A stretch of DNA of 64,000 nucleotides from Siphonodentalium dalli (Eukaryota > Mollusca > Scaphopoda > Gadilida > Siphonodentaliidae), in the NCBI GenBank assembly GCA_032622095.1, contig CP136062.1:53089349-53153348 (forward strand), read 5' to 3'. The notes under the pieces are model-generated. The model was not told where the DNA came from and did no database searches. It worked only from the letters and a program-made list of their open reading frames with translations. Positions 10,272 through 20,779 of this stretch are shown piece by piece. Both the position numbers and the translations under genes were made by a program. The stretch's first letter is position 1, and each line of letters starts with the position of its first letter.

Positions 10272-13200
10272 CTACAACATAAAAGCAACCAACGTACATA
10301 TAATATATGCCATGTAGTTGTATTCCATTACGTTGTACCTTCATGTACATGTAAACAATGTCTGTCACTTCGTATGAACTCCTTCACCAAATATGCAACA
10401 TGTACATAGGTACATGGTCTCCGTTATGGGTGTCCAATTGGAATTTCCACCGCACACGCCACCCGCCATTGATCGAGACCAATATTCCCAAATTCAGGAC
10501 AGTTTGTTCGCATCCCTCGGTTTGTACTTTTACAACTCTTACCTCAATATATCCATCTTTTGAACGTTTCCAATCTCTACCCCTTTGTTGGTAATTGTCC
10601 AGCCTAGTGGTAATTTCAGTCCAAAAATGTGACCAGCGTTTGGGGATCAAAACAAGGGCCATAACCCATTTACTAAATGTACGAATAAACCGAAAGAGCA
10701 GATATCTGTTACACATACTATTTCTGTCGAAATTAAGAAATTCCTGGTGGGCCCTATGCCAAAGATAATGGCTAAAATTTGAAGCACTGTACCTCTGCTG
10801 AAAATTGTGTATTGCTATATACCTAGTCTTAAGCAGTAATCACATCTACAAGCATTATCTCGGTGTGAATAGTGTAAATGGAATTACGAAATTGTTGGCA
10901 ATTTTAATTTTAATTGTTATGTATATACATACCTGCACCGGTTGCTGTTTGTTGCATTGTCGTGTTGGTTGTTTCTGTTTTACATCCTGTTGATTAAGAA
11001 ACAGTGAGATAATTTTCTCACTCAGAACAACACTACATATATGTGTGATACGGAGGGCTACTGTTACAATGGTGATTTTGACATAAGGGATGTGCACGGT
11101 AGTTCAGTAGAGAGTGAGTAATTATAATGTCCATGATATATTTCGCACCATGAGAGGAATCATAATTTTCTCAATCAATCACTGGATCAATTCAATAATT
11201 TTCATAGATGATTTATTCATAAAAATAAGTTAAAGACACAAACTCATAAATAGAGGATATGAAATGAGTGTTTCTCTCATATGATATTTATGAAACGAGT
11301 CTAAGAATTTTCAATTTTCTCGAGCCTCCGGCGAGAGAAAACTGAAAATTCGTGACGAGTTTCATAAATATCATATGAGAGAAACACGACTTACATATTC
11401 TATTTATCATATGACACCTATAAATTGATTATGATGTCCAAAACGCACACAAATCACTAAATAGCTATATGACATCGGCAGCAAAAGGTTAATGTGACGT
11501 CACTTCATTGCACCGGAAGCCCAATTACACCTGGTAAACTAGCAGAAATAATATGCACGCGAAGATATAGTGCGCTATTCTGTTTTCAGTTTGTGACATT
11601 ATATCGCATGTTTATTAGATCAATACGAATTACATATTCTATTTATCGTATAACAATGTCCAAAACTATATATTTCAAGATTATAATTGCGAGAATTTCG
11701 GCATCGCGTTGATTGACGCTCACGAAATTGACCTGCATTTAGTTAGAGATGCGGCTCGGCCCAGGCTGCCATTCAGCCAATCAGAACACACTTTTTGTTA
11801 ACAAAACAATTAAATTATCGGAAGGTGATATGAACTAGTAGTTCATATGAAATTGATTTATGACATACTTTCCAACGTAAATAATGATTGAGTCATATGA
11901 TAAATAAGGATATATATGTAATATATCTCATACGGTCATATCTTTATTCCTCATAGTAACATAATGGACTACGCTGTTATACAATGTAACGAGACATTTA
12001 AGTTAAAGGTACTCAATCCGATTCGATTGTCCCAATATAATCAGATTCCAACAACAACATTTTTAGAAATGCCGCCTCAGTTATCAGAATTGATATAGCC
12101 CATAAATAATGTCTATCAACTAAAGTATAAAATTACTCGAAACTTGTTACGTATCAACTTGTTGTTCGACGAAATTTGGCCTTTATGTCAGAAGAAAGCC
12201 TCTTGATTTTATGCATCTTCATCCGCAATTTGGTTCTCGTTGGTGAAATATAATACATTCGAAAAATCGGTATATAATAACTACTCTGAGCCATATGTGG
12301 GTTCCTCCTCTCGAATAAAATATTTTTTTACCAAATTTAATTGAAACAAATAGTTCCCAATAACAGAGCCAAGACATACAAAGAAGATGATGATATGTGA
12401 AATACGCGAGTTTTCGCTTGCATTTCTTTTCTGTATTTATGCCTAAAACACGTGCATAAAGGACTTATAATTATGGCCTTTTGTCTCGTCCCAGCTTATA
12501 TTCCGGTGCAACTAGTGTACAGAGAACAGATGGAGCTGCATATAATTGAGTCAGTTTTAATTTTAATTATTATGTATACCTGCTTCGGTCGTCATCGTTG
12601 TTGTTGTTGTCGTCGTCGTTGTTGTCGTAGTCGTTGTGGTCGTTGTTGTTGTTGTTTCACTTCCTGGTGGTGTGAGAAAGAGAGAATAATCTTCTATTCC
12701 ATCATAACAATGGAGATTATGTATAGTACATGTATATGATTTCCACTTGTAGGTGAAATAGATACTTTACTCGTATTTAAAATAACGCAATACAATTTTT
12801 CACGCGCCTATGTATGCGAATTTAAAACTGAGCTTTTTGGTCGTTTATCTTGCCCAGCGTCATATCTCGGTGCAACTAGTGTATATGGAAAAGCTGGATC
12901 TGCATTTCGTTGTGTCAGTTTCAATTGTGATTATTATGCATACCTGCTTCGGTTGTTGTTGCTGTTGTTGTCGTTGTTGTCGATGTTGTTGTCGTCGTTG
13001 TTGTCGTCGTTGTTGTTGTTGTTGTTGTCGTCGTCGCCGTTGTTGTTTTTGTTTTCGTCGTTGTTGATGTTGCTGGTAGTGTTGTTATTGTCGTCGTTGT
13101 TATTGTCGACGGTGTTGTTGTTGTTGATGTCGTTGTTTGTGTTGTTGTTGTCGGCGTCGTTGTTGTTGTTTCACTTCCTGGTGGTGTGATAAGGAAGAGT

Positions 13201-16165
13201 AATCTTCTATTCATTCATGTCAATCGATATCATGTATGGATTAGCGATCTCCACTTGTGGGTGGCATGGGATATCTTATTCGTATTTAAATTATGAAGTA
13301 CTAATTTTCACACACCTGTGTACACGAATTTAGAACTGAGCGAAAATTAGTACGACTCCTGGTTTATACGTAAACAAGGAGCATATGTTAATAAGATATA
13401 CATACATAAAGAAAGGCGATAAATAATGCATGGTCAAATCTGTTGTGGTTTTACTTCTTTCGAGTTCAGTTTCAAAGATGTCCATAACCATCCAAATATC
13501 ACAATGGATATTTGGATTATATAAACACTTCGCCCACATTCATAACTCAATCCAAAAATATAGCGAATCAGTTATATGTTATAGGTATAATTTCCTTCTT
13601 CTTCTTTTGCTGGACCATTATGTATCTTGTCCCATATATAAGTGTTCAATTGTCTTCGGTCAACATTTTCGCTGTACCAAAGCTACTTTAAACGGACATG
13701 GCTTATTCGGACCCTAAAGTTTATCCATACGTAATTCGGGAACATGGGTCTCAAAACATACATGTGTATTCCCGGGTTAATTAGTCGATAAAGCGCTAAA
13801 ATGCATTATGTTAATTATATATTTTTTGCGTAAATTTGATATCGTTTCGTTGCTCCTGTTAAATCAGCCGATCTCCCGAGTAATGACGCCATAAATTGTG
13901 CATTCTCGACACTGCCATATTTACACATCGTCTCAATCATTTTCAGTATGCGGTAAGGTGTTTGTGTTGGATCTTATTTGTCCATTCGAGAATAATAGTC
14001 TCTGTTGACAAGGATTTAATGATAGAACGGTTTTCCAGTTTATTACACACAATGTCAACATGGATTTTAGTCATTTGCATTGAACCATGGAACACATTAT
14101 TTTTTCTCAAATATACATGTACTCAAAAAGAAATTTTGCATAGTCGATAATAGTGAAAAAGAAATGGTATACACATTTGTCTCATGTCAATCTCACACGC
14201 AAATGGCTACTGTGACATATAATGTTTGGATGAATGTAGATAATGAGACAGCAGAGACAAAGTGGGCAGCGCATTAGTTTGATATGTTTATCGCACACGC
14301 AAGTACAAATATTTCCGCAATAATAGTTGCATGCAGTAAATGGACGTCACATTGGTTGGTGTTTGGCATTATAAATGAATATACTTACCGGCTCTACTGA
14401 ATGGAATGCAGCGGTATCTGGTATCACTGGTGAAGCTCGGCGAACATATTGATTTGGCGCCACATGGAGAGCTGACGCATGGGTGTGAAGGTTCCTGGAA
14501 GAATTGATTAGTTGAGCAACAGACCATGAACTGTTCAACATATATAAGCAGGGACGTAGATACAAGGGTAATGTTTCGCATCCCAACTGTAGTGGAAAAA
14601 CACCATGACTGTTTGATTCCCCTTTGCCTGACACGTCAACACTATACCTGGAAACTTTACACCACATATAGGTTGAAATTATTATCATTGTTTGATTTTA
14701 CAATAATTAATTAGAGGGAATTGTGTTGTCATGGGCCAACTGTATCATAATTATGTTGTCTACTATTTGCCTGAAATGGCCATTAGGGGGTGCCAGGTTG
14801 AAAATTGCCAACAGTTGATCTGGTCCAATGTGGAGTTCGGAAAGTTCAAGGTGGACACCCCAACAACGGCCATCTAGCCACATCCCTGTATACAAACTAT
14901 TAATTATTTAGAATATATGCCCTTCATGCGACGAAGCAGGTAATACCAACAATTGATTTGTGCTACGGTTTTATCCAAAGGAACCCACATTCGATTTGTA
15001 TTTATATTGTACGCAGCCAGATTAGGTCGAGATAATATGCCGATGCCATCATCCATCATCAATTATCTCCTCAATAAGATCAGTCGTTCAAATAATGTTT
15101 ACAAAAATATATCAGCAGAAGAACCGGACGGACAAAATCGTGAATATGTGACAAACTAAGGGACGCAAAAATATATAGGGATACAACTGGTGTATGCACT
15201 ATTTCTAGACGACGTGGCAAGCAACTTATGTACTATTTGTTGGAGTTATGAGGCTGGACGAAACAAATCTGAGAAATTTGACGCACGAAGGACCGTAACT
15301 TTGGGAAAACAATTGGGACAAACATGTATGCTTACTGAGATAGTATGGCAAGCGGACTTATGGAACTCAGCTCATATATGTTCGAGTTATTAAACCGGAC
15401 GCGAAAAATTGACAAACTAAGGTCCGTAACTCAGCCGAAGCAATCAGACCCACCTGGTTAGCTCACCGTGGTAAGCAACTTGTATACCCAAATTATCGAA
15501 ATTACGCAATCCAGTGTACTCCCGTTCTCGTCGATGTAGTATAATGCGAACATACAAGCCGCCTCCAACACTCGTTTTGTCAAGACCGATTCTAAACTTA
15601 TTAGACAAAAAAACAGAGATGCAGATTACTGAGATCGAATACACTCAGTAAACGTGATTTCCGTTAAGTAAAATATGTGTTGTGCTTGAAAAATATAGGT
15701 CGTTTGCATTGACAAAGCCTAAAGTCAACTTTAACTGGAAGGCCTTTCACCACTTATGGGCATAGTCTACCCAATCCTCTAGTTTATATTCAATTGAATG
15801 AAGCAATATCGATATAAATCTCAGTTTACTGTAAAAGCTGGTAAAAGATATATACATACCAGGACGGTCTTATGTGCGTATTCAAATGCACTGTCGTTAG
15901 GGATTTCTCTGCTTCCGTTTCCCAGGAAATGGCAGAGCTTCGTAGTCGTATCGTAGGCAACCTGTTGACATCCAAGCGTGTAAGCACACGCCCTTTGACA
16001 CCGCATCATGTTCAGACTATTCATGGTATGCATTATGGTCAGTGATGGATTTGGCACTATATTCATATCAGGTGGCTGGCATTGGTCGGCGATGGCATAC
16101 ATGCAGAGTGTGGTGACTGCAGCAAACGTCACCCCGGAAAGCCACATGACATCGCTCCGAGTCAT
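9625..16165 (-). CDS. Gene 1: PAN + EGF-like + mucin stalk + FReD secreted lectin-like protein
   Basis: Proposed CDS: join of 16165-15860, 14494-14389, 13177-12944, 12663-12580, 10986-10933 and 10271-9625 on the minus strand. It totals 1431 nt, 476 residues plus stop, and every junction has AG/GT signals and matching phase (0,1,1,1,1). Order: signal peptide (1-26), PAN/Apple-like (27-102), EGF-like (103-138), Thr-rich stalk (138-243), Cys/Thr/Gln linker (244-261), FReD (262-476). FReD proteins with N-terminal modules are known invertebrate lectins and immune receptors (FREPs, ficolin-like proteins); the role here is inferred. The start ATG has an in-frame TAG 18 nt upstream. Candidate poly(A) signals on the minus strand are ATTAAA at 9403-9398 and AATAAA at 9257-9252. 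Extra exons in the introns cannot be excluded. Confidence 0.8.
10933..10986 (-). CDS. Gene 1 exon 5: short Cys/Thr/Gln linker
   Basis: A 54-nt exon, phase 1-1, between a TTTCTTAATCAACAG acceptor and a GGTGCAG|GTATGT donor. It encodes GCKTETTNTTMQQTATGAG once flanking codons are completed. Its single Cys may pair with another chain or with the FReD. The paralogous exon at 54501-54448 has the same length and phase and differs by only a few residues, which supports it as a real exon. Confidence 0.8.
11246..11906. mobile_element. Insertion in a gene 1 intron, with a 155-bp fold-back
   Basis: Gene 2 lacks this block: its intron runs straight through the equivalent point (near 54750). In gene 1 the insert is bounded by direct ATAAATA copies (11246-11252 and 11900-11906), compatible with a target duplication. 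The left part is a near-perfect hairpin (about 11249-11405, arms about 70 bp, loop AGCCTCCGG). The phrase ACATATTCTATTTATC occurs near 11393 and again near 11631, so the element has internal duplication. No coding content. Confidence 0.7.
12003..12345. mobile_element. TTAA-flanked TIR element, right end lost, in a gene 1 intron
   Basis: Starts TTAA then AGGTACTCAATCCGATTCGA and is homologous along its length to the complete element at 31925-32375. The gene 2 intron has no such insert at the equivalent TTAA (about 54934). TTAA sites point to piggyBac-type mobilisation; this is an inference from the site only. The right terminal repeat is not recognisable. Confidence 0.65.
12580..12663 (-). CDS. 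Gene 1 exon 4: Thr-rich stalk exon
   Basis: An 84-nt exon, phase 1-1, flanked by CACACCACCAG|GAAGTGAAAC and GAAGCAG|GTATAC. It encodes 28 residues, nearly all Thr, opening GSETTTT and ending MTTEAG. Such Thr runs are typical O-glycosylation stalks. The exon and its flanking introns are a duplicate of exon 3 (12810-13280), with the same flanking phrase GTGCAACTAGTGTA downstream. Confidence 0.8.
12944..13177 (-). CDS. Gene 1 exon 3: long Thr-rich stalk exon
   Basis: A 234-nt exon, phase 1-1, with acceptor CACACCACCAG|GAAGTGAAAC and donor GAAGCAG|GTATGC. It encodes 78 residues, mostly Thr with some Ser, Pro, Ile, Ala and Lys, a mucin-like stalk. The TTG/TCG/GTT repeats on the plus strand are ACN codons on the minus strand, so this is a coding trinucleotide expansion. 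Plus-strand readings (Leu/Ser- or Cys/Arg-rich) are shadows. Confidence 0.8.
14389..14494 (-). CDS. Gene 1 exon 2: EGF-like module
   Basis: A 106-nt exon, phase 0 to 1, with acceptor AATTCTTCCAG|GAACC and donor GAGCCG|GTAAGT. It encodes EPSHPCVSSPCGAKSIC followed by about 12 residues, then YRCIPFSRAG. Four Cys (residues 108, 113, 119, 131) match the first part of an EGF domain; the last two Cys of a full six-Cys EGF are absent, so it is a short or degenerate EGF. The 5' phase matches the end of exon 1 exactly. Confidence 0.75.
15090..15510. repeat. Three diverged tandem units in intron 1 of gene 1
   Basis: Units of about 110-160 bp share CCGGACG, GACAAACTAAGG, CGTAAC and TGGCAAGCAACTT or TGGCAAGCGGACTT. 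The reading frames at 15190-15393 and 15444-15644 fall in this repeat and are not supported as genes. Confidence 0.55.
15860..16165 (-). CDS. Gene 1 exon 1: signal peptide and PAN/Apple-like domain
   Basis: A 306-nt first exon ending GTCCTG|GTATGT. Residues 1-26 are a typical signal peptide (hydrophobic core VMWLSGVTFAAVTTLCMY, cleavage likely after AIA). Residues 27-102 hold Cys at 29, 56, 60, 66 and 78, with MMRCQRACAYTLGCQQVAY and a KLCHFL end, the layout of PAN/Apple modules, which mediate protein or carbohydrate contacts. There is one N-glycosylation motif (NGS, residues 83-85). No second copy is in the window; that of gene 2 would lie past 64000. Confidence 0.8.
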
Positions 16166-16679
16166 TCCCCAACTTCCTCTATCCTATACCAACAGTGATG
16201 ATGTGATATATGGTACGTAACTGCAATCTTGTTGCACGTGGATAACTGCGAGGGAAATGGACAATAATTGAAAAGGAAGCGAAATTGATCAATGCACTAG
16301 TATAGAGAGGTTTCGCAAATTCACTTTGATTTTGACAAGTGCTGACTTTGTGGCGATCTTAAGAATCTCAGTCTTTATAGTCAATTGAATGACGAAACAG
16401 TTGTTGACTCTCTTGTTTTTTCAAACTAGATTATAAAATATATATAAATAATATGGATTTAGCTAATGCTTTGAAATTGAGGCTCCGAAATTAGATAAAC
16501 TCCCAATTTTGGAGACACGTAAGTGGAAAATTCAATGAATCTGGAATATATTAATGTCCCGTACTCAGCATCGTAAAATCTACTCAACAGGTATAATTAC
16601 AAAATAGAAGAACTTTAATATTCTAGCAATGTATAAATTCTCGATGACATGGCACCTTTCGAGGCAGCGGCGAAATTAA

Positions 16680-17000
16680 TATATTGAAAAAAAGAAGCGC
16701 CGAATCCGATATCCACCAAATTGATACATATTCTTCTCCATGATATGAGGAATATTATCGTGTGATTTAATGGCGCCAATTAAATTGGTGACGTTTGGGT
16801 GAGACATGGTGGCTACTAAATTTCTTAAGAATTTGCTTAAGTTACCGATCACCACCAAACGTATAAATAATCATCTACATGATACCAGGAGTTCAATTGA
16901 CGTGGTATAAATATGTTAAAAGTGCGAGTCATGAATGGGGAGGGGAGGGGAACCATAGCACTAATTTCCACCAGATTCATAAACGTTCTTCTCCAATGAT
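16680..17000. repeat. Reverse-oriented copy of the 8015-9260 repeat family
   Basis: Phrases such as GATATCCACCAAATTGATACA, TTCTTCTCCATGATA and AATTTCCACCAGATTCAT are the reverse complement of phrases in the field downstream of gene 1. No gene is supported here. Confidence 0.55.
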
Positions 17001-17005
17001 ACAAT

Positions 17006-17573
17006 AGTTAAAGCACCTGATACAGACCAATGTTAGTCTGTAGTAATACAAAACTATTAGTGATATAGGGTATGTGCCATGCCACGCCAGCCGTTGAGGC
17101 ATGCCGCATGCTCTTTGAAAAGCTAAAATCCTAACATTGCCAAAGGGTAATAACTCTATAAAAATGAACATTTACGAAATAACGGCGATTTGTATGAGAA
17201 ATAACAACACCGGGTTTGGTGGAGGTTTGGGGTACGCTCTTTAAAACACTTCTCCAAATATCTCCGTTATTTAGTTAATAAAAATAATTTCTTATTTCGA
17301 TAATTCGCGCTATTTCGTCATTTTGATGCATTTTTTATTCTCTAATTTCGCTGTATTTTCCTATTCGCTTTTTCGGTGCATTTTTTATTACGCTATTTCG
17401 CTTTTTCGTGGTATTTCATATTTCGATAATTCGCTATATTTGACATATTAAGAGATATTGGCATGCCTCAACGGCTGGCGTGGCATGCCACATACCCTAT
17501 ACCACTGAGGAATTTTAAGTAATAGTTTTGTATTACTACAGAGTAACATTGGTCTGTATCAGGTGAGTCAAAG
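17006..17573. mobile_element. 552-bp inverted-repeat element abutting the satellite
   Basis: The element (17014-17565) has about 100-bp inverted arms beginning CACCTGATACAGACCAATGT and including GGCATGCCTCAACGGCTGGC toward the interior. Flanks AGTTAAAG (17006-17013) and AGTCAAAG (17566-17573) agree at 7 of 8 positions, consistent with an 8-bp target duplication. The A/T-rich core with TTTCG phrases is related, inverted, to the core at 57520-57610. The 55-bp satellite begins directly beyond the right flank. Confidence 0.75.
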
Positions 17574-17580
17574 ACGCAAC

Positions 17581-20046
17581 ATGTTGATGAAAAATGTTCT
17601 ATTGTTATTCAGGGCATGTTAAGGAAATATAACTGTTATACATTGATATGTTTTATTGTTATTCAAGAGCATGTTGTGGAAATATAACAGCTATACATTG
17701 AAATGATTCATTGTTATTCAGGGGAAGGTTGGGGAAATATAACAGTTATGCATTAAAATGTTTTATTATTATTTAGTGGCTTATTGTGGAAATATAAGTT
17801 ATACATTGAAATCTTTTGTTCTTATTCAGGGGCAAGTTGATAAAATATAACAGTTATACATTGAAATATTTTGTTGTCATTCGGGGCCATGTTGAGGAAA
17901 TATAACAGTTGTATAAATTGAAATATATTATTATTCAGGGGCATGTTTTAAAATATAACAGTTATAAATTGAAATATTTTATTGTTATTCAGGTGCATGT
18001 TGGTGAAATATAACAGCTATACTTTGAAATATTTTATTATTCAGGGGCAAGTTGAGGAAATATAACAGTTATACATAGAAATATTTTATTGTTATTCAGG
18101 GGCAAGTTAAGGAAATATAACAGTTATGAATTGAAATATTTTATTGTTATTCAGGGCATGTTGTGGAAATATAACAGTTATACATTGAAATATTGTATTG
18201 TTATTCAGGGCCATGTTGAGGAAATGTAACAGGTATACATTGAAATGTTTTATTGTTGTTCAGGGCATTGTTGAGGAAATATAACAGGTATACATTGAAA
18301 TGTTTTATTGTTGTTGAGGGCCATGTTGAGGAAATATAACAGTTATGCATTGAAATGTTTTATTGTTATTCCGGGGCATGTTGTGGAAATATAACAGTTA
18401 TGCATTGAAAGGTTTTATTATTATTCACGGGCATGTTGTGGAAATATAACAGTTGTACATTGAAATGTTTTATTCTTACATGGGGCCATGTTGAGGCAAT
18501 ATAACAGTTATGCATTGAAATGTTTTATTGTTATTCCGGGGCGTGTTGAGAAAATATAACAGTTATAATTTGAATATTTGATTGTTATTCAGGGGCAGGT
18601 TGAGAAATTATAACAGTTATACATTGAACTGTTTTATTGTTATTCAGGGGCATGTTGAGGAAATATAACAGTTATACTTTGAAATATTGTATTGTTATTC
18701 AGGGCCATGTTGAGGAAATGTAACAGGTATACATTGAAATGATTTATTGTTGTTCAGGGCATGTTGAGGAAATATAACAGTACTGTTATAAATTGTAATG
18801 TGTTACTGTTATTGAGGAGCAAGTTGGTGAAATATAACAGTTTTTGATTGAAATATTGTATTGTCATTCAGGGGCATGTTGAGGAAATATAACAGTTATA
18901 CATTGAAATATTTTATTGGTATTCAGCGGCATGTTGCGGAATCAAATTTATACATTGAAATATTTTATTGTTATTCAGGAGCAAGTTGAGGAAATATAAC
19001 AGTTATACACTGAAAAGTTTTATTGCTATCCAGTGGCATGTTTTCGAAATATAACAGTTATACATTGAAATGTTTTATTGTTATTCAGGGGCAAATTGGG
19101 GATATATAACAGTTATACATTGAAATGTTATATTGTTATTGGGGGCATGTTGAGGACATATTACAGCTATACATTGAAATGTCCTATTTTTATTCAGGAG
19201 CATGTTGAGGAAATATAACAGTCATATATTGAAATGTTTTATGTTTATTCAGGGCCATGTTAAGGAAATATAACAGTCATACATTGAAATGATTTTTTAT
19301 TATTCAGGGGCATGTTGCGGAAATATAACAGTAATAAATTGAAATGTTTATATTTTTATTATAGGGGCATGTTGTGGAAATATAACAGAGATACATTGAA
19401 ATGTTTTATCATTATTCAGCGGCAAGTTGAGGAAATATACCAATTATATATTGAAATGTTCTAATGTTATCAGGGACACGTTGTGGAATATAACAGTTAT
19501 ACATTGAAAGGTTTTATTGTTATTCACGGGCATGTTGTGGAAATATAACAGTTTGTACATTGAAATGTTTTATTCTTACTTGGGGGCATGTTGAGGCAAT
19601 ATAACAGTTATGCATTGAAATGTTTTATTGTTATTCCGGGGCATGTTGAGAAAATATAACAGTTATAATTTGAAATGTTTGATTGTTATTCAGGGGCAAG
19701 TTGAGAAATTATAACAGTTATACACTGAAATGTTCTATTGTTACTGAGGGGCATGTTGACGAAATATAACAGTTATACATTGGAATGTCTTATTTTAATT
19801 CAGGGGCATGTTGAGGAAATATAAGTCATATATTGAAATGTTTTATTTTTATTCAGGGCAATGTTGAGAAAAAATAACAGTTATACTTTGAAATATTTTA
19901 TTATTATTCAGGGGCATGTTGCGGAAATATAACTGTACTACATTGAAATGTTTATATTTTTATTGATGGGCATGTTGAGGGAATATAATAGTTATACATT
20001 GAAATGATTTATTGTTATTCAGAGGCATGTTGTGGAAATAACAGAG
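17581..20046. repeat. 55-bp satellite array, block 1
   Basis: About 45 head-to-tail units of 55 bp. A typical unit reads ATGTTGAGGAAATATAACAG, then TTATACATTGAAATG, then TTTTATTGTTATTCAGGGGC. The period was measured between successive GGAAATATAAC phrases (for example 18385 to 18440). Units differ by substitutions and short indels. Because 55 is not a multiple of three, the short reading frames are incidental. Confidence 0.95.
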
Positions 20047-20779
20047 TCGACACAACGACAGATTTATCCCTCAGAGTCATGCTACACTGATCCGAAATTG
20101 AACACGTGCACCCCAGTGTTTATATAATAACAATAGAACCGATGTAAGATAATACGTCATGAACACGTGCAAGCGCTTTCGCTAAAATAAAGTGCGCACA
20201 GTGATACATGAATGTTAATTTCCGTAATCACGAATACAAATTCACAATAGTACTGGGTTTTTTACTTTCTTCTCAATTCTTGTTTAGTTTATACTTACGA
20301 CATACATAAACTTACCCTTCATCAAAGCAATCATTAAATGAAGGCCCTTGGCCAGTCTGATAAAGGAGCTATATTTCGGAAGCGGCTTAATATGGAAAGT
20401 ACAAGGTCACGGCCTTTTTTGTTGGCTACGAATTCATATAATAAGTCTGTTTATTTTACTCCCGCCCTCCCACCCTTGAGGTGCAATTCGACCTTTGACA
20501 TTTAAATTTACTTTCAGAGACTTTACTTAACCCATATGTTATTTCCAGGTCCAGTCGAACAGGACAGCATATGTTCCCATGCTTGGGGGCTCCACTCTGT
20601 TGCATGGTAGCTTCTCTATTCTGCGACGTGGTGCTTGTGGGACCAAAAAAAGGGGCGTAAATTTGCAATAGATGAAATCCTAAAGTTTAGACCAACATGT
20701 TTCGGCTACCTGTTCTACTTTCTGTTCATTCATCATTAAAGGTAGTCATTCGGGCAAACCTTTCTTTGTTATCATATGA
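20047..20779. other. 733-bp non-repeat segment interrupting the satellite
   Basis: Unique sequence between the two satellite blocks, starting at TCGACACAACGACAG. No terminal inverted repeat or target duplication was found. The 70-residue minus-strand frame at 20456-20668 has no recognisable domain. It may be an inserted transposon remnant or original DNA between two separate arrays. Confidence 0.5.

Noticed and set aside
9964-10317. 117-residue plus-strand frame
   Set aside because: Antisense of the gene 1 FReD exon.
12452-13189. Plus-strand Cys/Arg- and Leu/Ser-rich frames
   Set aside because: Antisense of the Thr-rich exons of gene 1; the minus-strand reading has splice borders and a paralog.
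16430-16460. TATATATAAATAATA as a gene 1 TATA box
   Set aside because: About 280 bp upstream of the ATG in AT-rich DNA; no transcription start evidence, so not called.
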